Origin: Lentisphaerota bacterium
Lineage (GTDB): Bacteria > Verrucomicrobiota > Lentisphaeria > Oligosphaerales > JABHEG01
Direction: 5' to 3'
DNA length: 64,000 bases
Assembly: GCA_018676675.1 (NCBI GenBank)
Contig: JABHEG010000223.1
Coordinates: 39,051-103,050, forward strand
Positions within the stretch are counted from its first letter, which is position 1; every line of letters starts with the position of its first letter. The notes beneath the pieces were generated by a model. The model was not told the DNA's origin and searched no databases. It saw only the letters and a program-made list of their open reading frames with translations. Of this stretch, positions 44,873-53,526 are shown piece after piece. The position numbers and the translations under genes are program-made.

Positions 44873-44930
44873 TCGCGTGGACATATCCCGGTCGATACAG
44901 CCAGCGGCTCATCGAAGAAGCCGTGCGGGG

Positions 44931-45229
44931 GGAGATGTGATTCTGTCGCACAAGGGGACGGTTGGGAAAGTGGCCCTCATGCCCCTTGACGCTCCGAGGT
45001 TCGTTTGCTCACCACAGACAACTTTCTGGCGCACGCTGAATGAGGATACCATCGACCGGCAATATCTGCACGCCTACATGCGCTCCAACCATTTCCATGT
45101 TCAGCTGAGGAGTCGTCAAAATGAGACGGACATGGCGGCTTACGTAAGCCTCACTGCGCAGCGCGATCTGCACGTTCTCCTGCCTCCAGTCCATCACCAG
45201 CGGGCGATTGCACACGTGCTGCCCCCCCC
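44931..45229 (+). pseudogene. hsdS fragment (type I specificity subunit, part of one recognition domain)
   Basis: An in-frame stretch encodes GGDVILSHKGTVGKVALMPL, then RFVCSPQTTFWRTLNEDTI, YLHAYMRSNHFHVQLRSR, and QRDLHVLLPPVHHQRAIAHV. This is the characteristic second half of a type I S-subunit target-recognition domain running into its conserved helix (IPxxxxQ..IA..L). The first half and the other recognition domain are missing. The frame then runs into a run of eight C residues and the hsdR remnant. The reading frame upstream of 44931 (44796 onward) is not S-subunit-like. Confidence 0.72.
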
Positions 45230-45595
45230 TCGACGGCCCAAGTCACCGAGGAGTTGATCGGCTTGGCTCGCACGATCCGCGAAGATCTCCAACGCGGCAA
45301 GGAATCAGGGCTGGGCGAGGAGGAACTCGCCTTCTACGACGCGCTTGCGGACAACGCATCGGCCCGAGAGGCGCTGCAGGATGACACACTCAAGGTGATC
45401 TCGCGTGAACTGGCGGACCGGATCAAGACCAAGGCATCGCTGGACTGGACCCAACGCGAGACGGTCCGAGCAGACATGCGCCGAACCGTTCGACGACTGC
45501 TCGCCAAGCACGGCTACCCGCCGGACGCGCAAGAAGCGGCGACCCAGCTGGTCATCCGGCAGGCTGAGCTCATGGCTGAAGGGGTTCTCAACTGA
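45230..45595 (+). pseudogene. hsdR C-terminal fragment (DUF3387-like)
   Basis: The frame reads STAQVTEELIGLARTIREDL, then GLGEEELAFYDALADNASAR, LKVISRELADRIKTKASLDW, and KHGYPPDAQEAATQLVIRQA. This is the C-terminal domain of type I restriction endonuclease HsdR, which contacts the methyltransferase core. The nuclease and helicase motor domains (about 900 residues) are absent. The usable start is TTG at 45254; the homologous sequence starts earlier, at about 45230, in a different frame from the hsdS fragment. It ends at a normal stop at 45593-45595. Confidence 0.78.
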
Positions 45596-45655
45596 GCTGG
45601 CTCCGCTCCTCGGGGAGGCGGGCGCTCGCCGACCGCCACACCTGCAACGTGCTGC

Positions 45656-48600
45656 TCACGGGGAGACGTTGGCCGTTACCGTCCGGTGCATGGTAATTCT
45701 GTCCCCCGGACCGACGACCGCGACCCGGAATGACGGTTGACCGATGTCGTCACGATCAGGAAAATCGGCGCTCGTCAAAGCCCGGTCAAGCTCGAAGAAG
45801 CCGGATTCCATGGCCTGAATTCGTGCCACCGTTCGGCCGGCCTCATTGACCACGGTCATGCCGGGCTCGGCAAAGTAAATCGTCGTGGGCGTGAACGAGA
45901 GCTTCTTCCCCTCGATCTGTCGCACGCGGAGCGTCGCGGCCGACAAGTCATCATCGCCAACGCTGAACGCGCGATCACCGATACGCCGAATGAGGGGGAT
46001 CGCGTTGGCATGGCGATCGCTCATGACGATAGCATGTCCGCCGGCTGGTGCGAAGTTCGCAGGCATCGGTTCTTTGAGAGTGACCGTTCCTTCCGCCAAG
46101 TCCACCGCCGCAACAGTCGTCCGAAACGCCGGGGCGGAACGGGGATCGAGCTGCCACAGTTGGCCGGATGCGCGTTCGGAGACCGCCGCCCGGGCATCCA
46201 CGATACGGCCTCCGGACAGCGCGAGGGTGGATGGGCGCCTCGCGCCTGATTCAATCCGGTTGAACACCACGAACGTCTTCTCGCCACAGGTGATCTCCAG
46301 CGCGACGGGCAGGTCACTGCCGGCCCTTACCGGCAAGCGTTTGACCGACTGGACAAAGGGAACGTCTTTGTAGGGCTCGTAGACTGTAACAAATACGCTC
46401 TCGAGATCGTCCCCTTCCCGCCTCCGCACGAGCCACTTGAGGCTCTCGGGCCATGTCTTGCGGCGCTGAGGGATGCCGTCACAGGCGAACACGGTCTCGT
46501 CCTGCCCAACCAAGTGAGCACGTAGGGCAACGCCTTTGCGGGGGGCATTGGGGAAGAGATCCTCCGGGCGATTGAGCTGCCAATCCACCGTCCCCGTACC
46601 GTTCAGCGCCGCTTGCTGCACATTGAACAGCCACTGGAAGCCACTTCCTTCATACAGGTAGTATGGACGGTGCGCCTTGTTGCCGTCGGCATACTGTTCA
46701 TCGTCATAGAACGCTCCGTAGGCGACATCGGGTCCGGCGAGCGTACCAGCCTGGCGCGGTTCGCAGAATGGCAAACTACTGGCGAATTCAGCCTGGTTGC
46801 CGTGAGCCAGGTAGTCATGCTGGTTCCCGCCGCGGACGCGAAAGACGTCCACGACAAAGGCCTGCGTGGGCGTTACCTCCACCAGCATCAACGTGCGGCG
46901 ATAGAGCCCCACTGTGCCCGAATAGGCTGCTTCTGCCGACGTCTCCACCAGTTGCACCCCGGAACCGGGGGCAAAGACATGGAGCCGTCCCCTGGCCTCG
47001 GCGCGCCACCGCTGGTTCTTCGCGTCGACCATCACCGTATTGTGAGCAACGGTGTGGCTGATGAAACCGAACCGCCGGGGATCAAAGCTGTCGGCTGTCT
47101 CGGGGTACCCCAGATCGGGCAACAGCGTGTTGCGCCACGAGTAGAGATCGAGCTGCAACCTGTCGGCGTGGTTGTGCCCGGCGTAATAGCCATAGAAGAG
47201 GGCCAACCCCGTGCGATTGGCATCACTGCCGCACTGCAGGCTGGCGAACCCCACGCCAGGCAGCAGTTCGCTGCTCGTCCCGATCGGTTCCTCGATTTGC
47301 GCTGCGGCATCTGCGATCTCCGCATCGATACTGACGGCAAACAGGGCGTTCCCAGCTTTGCTCCCGCCATCCACTATCATCTTGGCGAAACGCGGCTCCC
47401 GCAGGATCCGGTACGCCGACTCCATGTACTTCGGCGCCCACCCCATCCTGGCTGCAAACATGTTGTTGCTGTCGCCGTAAGGCGGCGTGAACTCGCCGGC
47501 CACCGTCATCTGAGCCGGCCAACTGAAAAGCCTGCGAAAGCGTGAGCTTTCGAGCAGAGGACCGACCTTGTCACGGAGTGCCAGCCCCATACGTCCAAGC
47601 TCCGTCATCCAGTGGCAACTGTAACTGGGTGACTCAAAGGGATAGCCATCGCGGTGAAGCAGGTTGTTGACGGCATCCATCATGCCCATCGCCGTGTAGA
47701 GCTTGACGTTGGGATTGTGGAGTACCCAGTCAACCATTTCGGCGCTGCTTGGCGTGCCGGGAGCGGCGTGTTCCGTTGCAGCCGCGATCAGCAGCAGCGC
47801 GTACTGATGCATGCCGTAATTGCCGGCAATGCGCCCCGAGCCATCCATAATGTCATTCGCCATGGTCCGGAGGATCCGGTTCTCAACGTGGGCCCGAAGC
47901 TCAGATCCGTTGAGCCGGGCGAGCTCCTGCAATGCGGCGTCCGCATCGAGGGCCGGCTTGATCGCGTCGTAGGCGGGAGGCACAGTCTGGCACGTGTAAA
48001 GGGATTCCCACGTGTGATAGAGCAGGCGTCCCGAATAGCTGGGCATCACCTCTTTCGCGTAACGCGACTGTTTCATGTACCAGTAGTTCGGGTAGTGCTC
48101 GGCCAGTTGCCACAGCAACACGCCACAAGCGTGTGCATAGGACGGATCATCGGTCAGGAGATACGCTTTGCTCAGGTTCTCAACCGCGGGCAGCAGCAGG
48201 CGCACCGCGGCCCAATGAGCGTAGACCCCGACAAACCAGAACGGCTTGTCATGGCCGGGCACGTTGGCACCCCAACCGTCATCCGCGTAGGGTCCGGTCA
48301 GCAAAGAGCGATCCTTGTAGCCGCTCTTCATGAACGCGAGAAAGTCGTTGGACGGATACAGGGCCCCATCGACCGGAGACTTGACTTTGTAGGGGTGTTC
48401 GAAGGACACAATCCAGGAATAGCGGCCCAGCTTGTGCAGCGCCTCGCCGTGGAGAGGATCACCGGTCAGGTGGGCCACAATCGCACGCGGCACTTCGGGC
48501 GGGGTCACGAGCAAGCGCAGTGTGGCGTCATCATACCTGGTCCACGCATCGGCGGCTTTCAGGATCCGCGCCTCTTCCTGGCGCGCCCACTCGTGTTGCT

Positions 48601-48730
48601 CCACGTTGGCGCGCATGGCCGCCAGCTTGGCGGCGTCATACCATCCCCGAGGAGATTGCGCCCCCACCTGAGTGATTGCCATGAAGAGACTCCCGACTAC
48701 CCCGATTCGGAAACGGTGCGTATGGAGCAT
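45656..48730 (-). CDS. Secreted heparinase II/III-family polysaccharide lyase-like protein
   Basis: An exported 1,024-residue protein with signal peptide (RIGVVGSLFMAITQVGAQS). The first 450 residues are an alpha/alpha-toroid (WAAVRLLLPAVENLSKAYLL, GNYGMHQYALLLIAAATEHA, SPSYSCHWMTELG). A beta-sandwich then carries the typical lyase segment YGYYAGHNHADRLQLDLYSW, with GHNHAD the likely metal and catalytic His region. The tail continues with SHTVAHNTVMVDAKNQRW and further beta domains. Heparinase II/III-type lyases cleave uronic-acid-containing glycans such as heparin, alginate or ulvan-like chains by beta-elimination. The exact PL family cannot be told by eye. Confidence 0.85.
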   Translation of the reverse strand: MLHTHRFRIGVVGSLFMAITQVGAQSPRGWYDAAKLAAMRANVEQHEWARQEEARILKAADAWTRYDDATLRLLVTPPEVPRAIVAHLTGDPLHGEALHKLGRYSWIVSFEHPYKVKSPVDGALYPSNDFLAFMKSGYKDRSLLTGPYADDGWGANVPGHDKPFWFVGVYAHWAAVRLLLPAVENLSKAYLLTDDPSYAHACGVLLWQLAEHYPNYWYMKQSRYAKEVMPSYSGRLLYHTWESLYTCQTVPPAYDAIKPALDADAALQELARLNGSELRAHVENRILRTMANDIMDGSGRIAGNYGMHQYALLLIAAATEHAAPGTPSSAEMVDWVLHNPNVKLYTAMGMMDAVNNLLHRDGYPFESPSYSCHWMTELGRMGLALRDKVGPLLESSRFRRLFSWPAQMTVAGEFTPPYGDSNNMFAARMGWAPKYMESAYRILREPRFAKMIVDGGSKAGNALFAVSIDAEIADAAAQIEEPIGTSSELLPGVGFASLQCGSDANRTGLALFYGYYAGHNHADRLQLDLYSWRNTLLPDLGYPETADSFDPRRFGFISHTVAHNTVMVDAKNQRWRAEARGRLHVFAPGSGVQLVETSAEAAYSGTVGLYRRTLMLVEVTPTQAFVVDVFRVRGGNQHDYLAHGNQAEFASSLPFCEPRQAGTLAGPDVAYGAFYDDEQYADGNKAHRPYYLYEGSGFQWLFNVQQAALNGTGTVDWQLNRPEDLFPNAPRKGVALRAHLVGQDETVFACDGIPQRRKTWPESLKWLVRRREGDDLESVFVTVYEPYKDVPFVQSVKRLPVRAGSDLPVALEITCGEKTFVVFNRIESGARRPSTLALSGGRIVDARAAVSERASGQLWQLDPRSAPAFRTTVAAVDLAEGTVTLKEPMPANFAPAGGHAIVMSDRHANAIPLIRRIGDRAFSVGDDDLSAATLRVRQIEGKKLSFTPTTIYFAEPGMTVVNEAGRTVARIQAMESGFFELDRALTSADFPDRDDIGQPSFRVAVVGPGDRITMHRTVTANVSP

Positions 48731-48832
48731 TCCATCTGCCTTCAGCTAAAAATACCCCAGCGGGGGTGAGTTCCACGGGCCAACCCGTCACGGACCGCGG
48801 TGGCCAGGCTGCGGGAGGCGCGCGGCCGGGAA

Positions 48833-49585
48833 TCACACGTCACGCCTGGCAAACCACATCGTGCCCAGGGCACAGAGGACGATAGACGGTGCACCAAACC
48901 CCGCACAGGCCCGCCACAAGTCCCCGGCATCTCCTCTGCCGTTCAGAGCGGCCGAGATGTCCCGGACCAGCCGCATGGGAGCCATGAACCCCACATCCAG
49001 CGCGCTGCATATCGCGCCGAAGAAGTAGCACATCAGCCAAAGCACGGCGATGCCGACAATCGCCCGATCAAACCAGATGCTGAACGTCACTCCCAGGACG
49101 GTCAGGAATGTGATGTGGACCAGGATGTAAGTCAACGCGATTGCGACCCCCTTCGCAGCCACGTCACCACTCAGGTGCAGCCCTGCGAAGAACGCCAGCG
49201 GCAGAATCACAACGCCGCAAACGACCAGAGCCGTGAACAATCGTGAGGCGTACTTCGAGAGGATGTACGCATACCTGGTAATTCCTCTGCTGAGAATGGA
49301 GTCGGCAACAACGCCCGACTCGGCGGAGACCGCCCCCGCGCTGATGATAATCACCACGGTGCTCCACACGAGAATGTAGCCCTTCAGCACCTCCCCAAGC
49401 AGGTCCGGAGCGGGAATGCTCTTCTCGAGGGCGTTCATCATGGCCCCGAAGGCAAACAGGGCAGTCAACGCAAGCCAGCCCTGCACGACATGTGAGCGGA
49501 CCATTCCCCGCAGGTCGAACTGGAAGGCCCCGAGGAAAGGCAGCCACCGGTTTGTGTGCTTGTCAGTAAGATCTGGTGAAGCCAC
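48833..49585 (-). CDS. ABC-2 type transporter permease
   Basis: A 250-residue inner-membrane protein with six predicted hydrophobic helices (among them WLALTALFAFGAMM, YILVWSTVVIIISAGAV, LVVCGVVILPLAFFAGL, ALTYILVHITFLTVLGV and IVGIAVLWLMCYFFGAIC). The GTG start at 49585 is preferred because AAGGAGG lies about 9 nt upstream; the frame is open to 49621. It overlaps the end of the ATPase gene by 23 bp, which implies translational coupling and a heteromeric exporter. The segment AGAVSAESGVVADSILSRGI is typical of ABC-2 permeases. The substrate is unknown. Confidence 0.85.
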   Translation of the reverse strand: MASPDLTDKHTNRWLPFLGAFQFDLRGMVRSHVVQGWLALTALFAFGAMMNALEKSIPAPDLLGEVLKGYILVWSTVVIIISAGAVSAESGVVADSILSRGITRYAYILSKYASRLFTALVVCGVVILPLAFFAGLHLSGDVAAKGVAIALTYILVHITFLTVLGVTFSIWFDRAIVGIAVLWLMCYFFGAICSALDVGFMAPMRLVRDISAALNGRGDAGDLWRACAGFGAPSIVLCALGTMWFARRDV

Positions 49586-50531
49586 GGCCTTCGTCCTCCT
49601 TGAGTAGCTCAAAGAAAGCATCTTCGGTCTGGTCGGTTGCGCACTTGATCGCGATCAGCTGAGTGCCATTTGCGGCGATGAGATGCAGAACACTTGCCAC
49701 AGATTCAGCGAACGGATCATCGGAGCAGAAGGTCACGGAGATCCGGCAACCGTCCATCTCACACTCGCCGACAGTCGGCTGAGCCTCAATCTTTCCAGCC
49801 AGTTCCTGCAGCCCTTCCTGATCCGCACTCAGCTCGAAGACAACCGTATCGCGCTGCAGGCGGAGCTTCAGCTCCTGCAGCGTCCCGTAGAAGATGAGTT
49901 GGCCCTCGTGAAGCACGGCCACGTGCGAGCAAACAGCCTCAATGTCACTGAGGATGTGCGACGACACCACAATGGTCTTGTCCTTCCGCAGATCCCGGAT
50001 GAGATCAATGGTGTGGCGACGTCCTTCGGGATCAAGTCCCGCAGTCGGTTCGTCCCAGATCAGCAACTCGGGGGCATTCATGAGCGATGCGGCTATCCCA
50101 AGCCTGGTCAGCATGCCGGTAGAGAACCCTTTGATCTTCTGCGACGACGCCGGCAGCAGATCAACGGCTCGAATCAGACCGGCGAGGCGCGATTGGCGAG
50201 TCTCCGCGGATAACCCCGAGAGTTTGCCCATGAAGTCGAGGTAGGAGATGGGAGTCATCCCAGGTGGGAATCGCGGATTCGTGGGCAAAAAACCGATCCG
50301 GCGCCGTATGTCCGCTGCGTTCGGGGTGACACGCTTGCCAAACACCTCACAGTGACCTGCCGTCGGGACATGCAACCCCAGAAGCAGCTTCAGCGCGGTG
50401 GTCTTCCCAGCACCGTTCGGCCCCAGCAGCCCCAGCACGACGCCTGGCTCCACGTCGAGATTGAGCCCGCTGAGGGCGATGTGACTGCCGCCGTAGATCT
50501 TCGTCAGATTCCGAGTGCTGAGTATTGCCAT
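49563..50531 (-). CDS. ABC transporter ATP-binding protein (ABC-2 exporter type)
   Basis: A 322-residue ATPase. Walker A is GPNGAGKTT (about residues 37-45), the signature region is FSTGMLTRLGIA, Walker B is LLIWDEPTAGLD and the H-loop is SSHILSD. The C-terminal 90 residues form the extra domain common to drug- or copper-type ABC-2 exporters (FELSADQEGLQELAGKIEAQ). It pairs with the overlapping permease gene. It is divergent from the beta-helix gene; a 10-bp palindrome lies just upstream of its start. Confidence 0.92.
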   Translation of the reverse strand: MAILSTRNLTKIYGGSHIALSGLNLDVEPGVVLGLLGPNGAGKTTALKLLLGLHVPTAGHCEVFGKRVTPNAADIRRRIGFLPTNPRFPPGMTPISYLDFMGKLSGLSAETRQSRLAGLIRAVDLLPASSQKIKGFSTGMLTRLGIAASLMNAPELLIWDEPTAGLDPEGRRHTIDLIRDLRKDKTIVVSSHILSDIEAVCSHVAVLHEGQLIFYGTLQELKLRLQRDTVVFELSADQEGLQELAGKIEAQPTVGECEMDGCRISVTFCSDDPFAESVASVLHLIAANGTQLIAIKCATDQTEDAFFELLKEDEGRGFTRSY

Positions 50532-50559
50532 AGTCGGTTCCCTATATGCTCGTCCATGT

Positions 50560-50569
50560 TACCATGGTA
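50560..50569. promoter_or_regulatory. Candidate operator palindrome upstream of the ABC operon
   Basis: TACCATGGTA is a perfect 10-bp palindrome, with flanks TGT and CAC, lying 29 bp upstream of the ABC ATPase start. GntR/YtrA-type regulators that often control such ABC-2 operons bind palindromes of this kind. No such regulator gene is adjacent, so this is only a candidate. Confidence 0.25.
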
Positions 50570-50749
50570 CACCGCCTTCGGGACAAAGGTTACACCGGTC
50601 ACGCTTCCGGGCGCCGTCACCGTGGCAGACCTCCACTGATTGAGCTCTCCACGATGTACGCCATATTGGGGAACCCTACCGACATTTGATCAGACGGCAA
50701 GCATCCGGTCCAAAAGACCATCGTGGCTGCAACCCGAGAAGGAGACTGC

Positions 50750-53524
50750 ATGAAGACGACCGCCGAGCAAACGACACCATGGTCTTGCAGGACATTCCTC
50801 ATCGCAGGCCTCCTGTGTGCCGGAGCGATGGGCGGCGGGCTCAAACTCCATGTTGCCACGGACGGGAACGATGAGTGGGACGGCCGGGCGGGACGGCGCG
50901 GCCTGCTCCGGCGTGAACGAGGACCTTTCCGGACCCTCGAGCGCGCTCGTGACAGGATACGCGCGCTCAGGCAGGAAAATGCCGTGCCCGATGGCCCCGT
51001 TGAGATCATCCTCCAGCCCGGAACGTACGAACTGGCGCAGACCTTCGAGCTAGCCGCCGAAGACGGGGGCACGGAAACACAGCCCATCACCTACCGCGCA
51101 GCAAAGCCTGGAAAAACGAGACTGCTGGGTGGGCGCGTGGTCACGACGTTCCAGCCAGTCGCAGACGAGGCGGAGTTGGCCCTCCTCGACCGATCGGCGC
51201 GCGGCAACGTCTGGAAGGCCAACCTGAAGACGCTTGGAGTGACGGATCTCGGACAGCCCAATTGGAGCAAGCGGGGAGCCCCCCCGGGGCTGGAGCTGTT
51301 CTTCGACAGCAACCCCATGACCCTCTCCCGATGGCCCAACGAAGGCTTCGCCAAAGTGGTCGATACGGATGGCCCCGTTGAGAAGAACCGGCGCGGGCAG
51401 GACGTGTCCCGGACGGGGCGCTTCGTCTACGAAGGAACGCGCCCCGAACGCTGGCTCCAGGAGAAGGACGGATGGGTCCATGGCTACTGGTTCCACGACT
51501 GGTCGGACCAACGCCACCCCATTGCGGGGATCGACACGGCAAAGCACGTCATCTCCGTCAGGCCTCCCCTGCACCACTATGGCTACCGCAAAGGCAAGTG
51601 GTTCTACGCGTTCAACCTGCTTCGCGAGATCGACTCGCCGGGCGAATGGTATCTGAACCGAGAGACAGGTCTGCTCTACTTCTGGCCGCCGCACACTGAC
51701 TGGAAACGCGCGAGACCCAGCATCTCGATGATCGACACGCTGGTGAGTATCAAGGACGCTGCCTACATAACGCTGCGTGGGATCGTGCTGGAATCCTGCC
51801 GCGGAACGGCAGCAACCATCAGCGGAGGCACGCACAACCGTATTGCCGGGTGCACGATCCGCAATACCGGGGCCAAAGGGATTGAGGTCCGAGGCGGGAC
51901 CTCGAACGGTGTTCTCGGCTGCGATATCACCGACACGGGGCTGGGCGGCGTTCACCTGAATGGCGGCGAGCGCAAGACACTGACCCGAGCTGATCTGTAC
52001 GCCGTCAATAACCATATCTGGCACTATGGGCGCTGGCAGCGCATGTACACGCCGGCAGTCGGTGTGCATGGGGTGGGCAATCGCGTTGCCAACAACCTTA
52101 TGCACGACGCACCACACCAGGCCGTCGGCTTCAGTGGCAACGACCACATCATCGAGCTCAACGAGATTCACAGCGTCTGTCACGAGTCCAACGATGCCGG
52201 CGCCATCTACGGCGGCTGCAACTGGTCGTTCCGGGGCACTCATATCCGCAACAACTACATGCACCACATCGAGGGCTTCCGCGGCCGTGGCTGCGTAGGC
52301 GTGTATCTGGACGACATCCTCAGTGGACACCATATCGATGGCAACGTCTTCCACAAGGTCACCCGGGCCGCTTTCATCGGAGGAGGCTCCGACTGCACGA
52401 TCGACAACAACGTCTTCGTGGACTGTAAGCCGGCCCTGCACGTCGATGCCCGGGGCATGGGCAAGTATGACTACGGCGCCAGCTCAATGCAGCCGAAACG
52501 CCTCAAACAGATGCCTTACCAGGAATCGCCCTGGAAGGAACACTACCCGCGCCTGGTCGGGATGCTTGAGGACGATCCACACATCCCCAAGTACAACCGA
52601 ATCACCCGCAACATCAGCGTGGGCGGACGCTGGGACAACGAGGTCAACCCGCACGCACGCAAACACGGCATCATCGAGAACAACCTGGTCAACGAAGATC
52701 CACTTTTCGTGAATCCGGCCGCGCTTGATCCGGAAGCCGTGTTGAGGCCCGGGGATTTCGGGATCCAGACAGGATCGCCTGCCTGGAAACGTGGTTTCAA
52801 GGCGCTGCCGTTGGCCAAGATGGGACTCTACCGCGACGAGTTCCGCGCAAGCTGGCCCGTCGAGCACAGTCCGCTCCCGACACAGCGCAAGACGCCGGTC
52901 AAACGTACAACGCCGAAGCATGTGGCCTGGTCAGTGAAGCCCGGCACAATCGTGATCGATGGAAAGAGCGACGAATGGCCCTGTGTTCCCGAGGCAGCCA
53001 TCCGCTGTGCGGAGTCCGCAGGAGGAACGGCCTCCAAACTGATCTCCACCGCCTGGGCGGCCTTCGACGGAACCGCGCTCTACCTGCTGGTCCGCAATCC
53101 CATCGATTCGGTCAGACCTCTGGTCACCGATGGGGCTTGGGGCACAATCGATGCGGTTGAGTTTGCCCTGCGAAATCCAGTCCAGAGCAAGAGCATGTGC
53201 TACACCAACGCGATCTACAATCCGCGCGGCTTCCCGGACGGGCGGCAGGACAGTGTGGTAGACGCGGGCGCCTCGGAAGAACAAGCCAAGGCACTGAACG
53301 AGGCTATGGACTTCGCCGCAACACGCACCAAAGACCACTGGACCGGTGAGTGGTGCATCCCGCTCAAAGCGATCGGGATTGCTGCCGCCAAGACAACACA
53401 AATCCCCTTCAACCTCAACATCCGCCGAATGGCAGACAACTCATGGATGGTGTGGACGCGAACCGGCGGGCCAATCTGGGCTGTGGATGACGCGGGGCTC
53501 ATCGTGTTGCGGTCGGGGGAGTAG
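50750..53524 (+). CDS. Secreted right-handed parallel beta-helix protein with CBM9-like C-terminus
   Basis: A 924-residue exported protein. The start at 50750 has AAGGAG 5 nt upstream and a hydrophobic leader (TFLIAGLLCAGAMGGG). The opening LHVATDGNDEWDG...GPFRTLERARD and VEIILQPGTYELAQTFELAA is typical of pectate-lyase-like beta-helix proteins. The helix repeats run to about residue 560 (HNRIAGCTIRNTGAKGIEVR, GVHGVGNRVANNLMHDAPHQ, GHHIDGNVFHKVTR). The last 200 residues form a CBM9-like module (GTIVIDGKSDEWPCVPE, WTGEWCIPLKAIGI). It may cleave or bind uronate or sulfated glycans; lyase versus hydrolase cannot be decided by eye. The next gene starts 2 bp after its stop. Confidence 0.87.
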   Translation: MKTTAEQTTPWSCRTFLIAGLLCAGAMGGGLKLHVATDGNDEWDGRAGRRGLLRRERGPFRTLERARDRIRALRQENAVPDGPVEIILQPGTYELAQTFELAAEDGGTETQPITYRAAKPGKTRLLGGRVVTTFQPVADEAELALLDRSARGNVWKANLKTLGVTDLGQPNWSKRGAPPGLELFFDSNPMTLSRWPNEGFAKVVDTDGPVEKNRRGQDVSRTGRFVYEGTRPERWLQEKDGWVHGYWFHDWSDQRHPIAGIDTAKHVISVRPPLHHYGYRKGKWFYAFNLLREIDSPGEWYLNRETGLLYFWPPHTDWKRARPSISMIDTLVSIKDAAYITLRGIVLESCRGTAATISGGTHNRIAGCTIRNTGAKGIEVRGGTSNGVLGCDITDTGLGGVHLNGGERKTLTRADLYAVNNHIWHYGRWQRMYTPAVGVHGVGNRVANNLMHDAPHQAVGFSGNDHIIELNEIHSVCHESNDAGAIYGGCNWSFRGTHIRNNYMHHIEGFRGRGCVGVYLDDILSGHHIDGNVFHKVTRAAFIGGGSDCTIDNNVFVDCKPALHVDARGMGKYDYGASSMQPKRLKQMPYQESPWKEHYPRLVGMLEDDPHIPKYNRITRNISVGGRWDNEVNPHARKHGIIENNLVNEDPLFVNPAALDPEAVLRPGDFGIQTGSPAWKRGFKALPLAKMGLYRDEFRASWPVEHSPLPTQRKTPVKRTTPKHVAWSVKPGTIVIDGKSDEWPCVPEAAIRCAESAGGTASKLISTAWAAFDGTALYLLVRNPIDSVRPLVTDGAWGTIDAVEFALRNPVQSKSMCYTNAIYNPRGFPDGRQDSVVDAGASEEQAKALNEAMDFAATRTKDHWTGEWCIPLKAIGIAAAKTTQIPFNLNIRRMADNSWMVWTRTGGPIWAVDDAGLIVLRSGE

Positions 53525-53526
53525 AC

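Noticed and set aside
46613..48769. Two long plus-strand frames (310 and 371 codons) opposite the heparinase-like gene
   Set aside because: They mirror the codon pattern of the lyase gene and show no recognisable domain.
51050..52441. 463-codon minus-strand frame inside the beta-helix gene
   Set aside because: Antisense shadow; the plus-strand frame has signal peptide, beta-helix repeats and CBM9-like tail.
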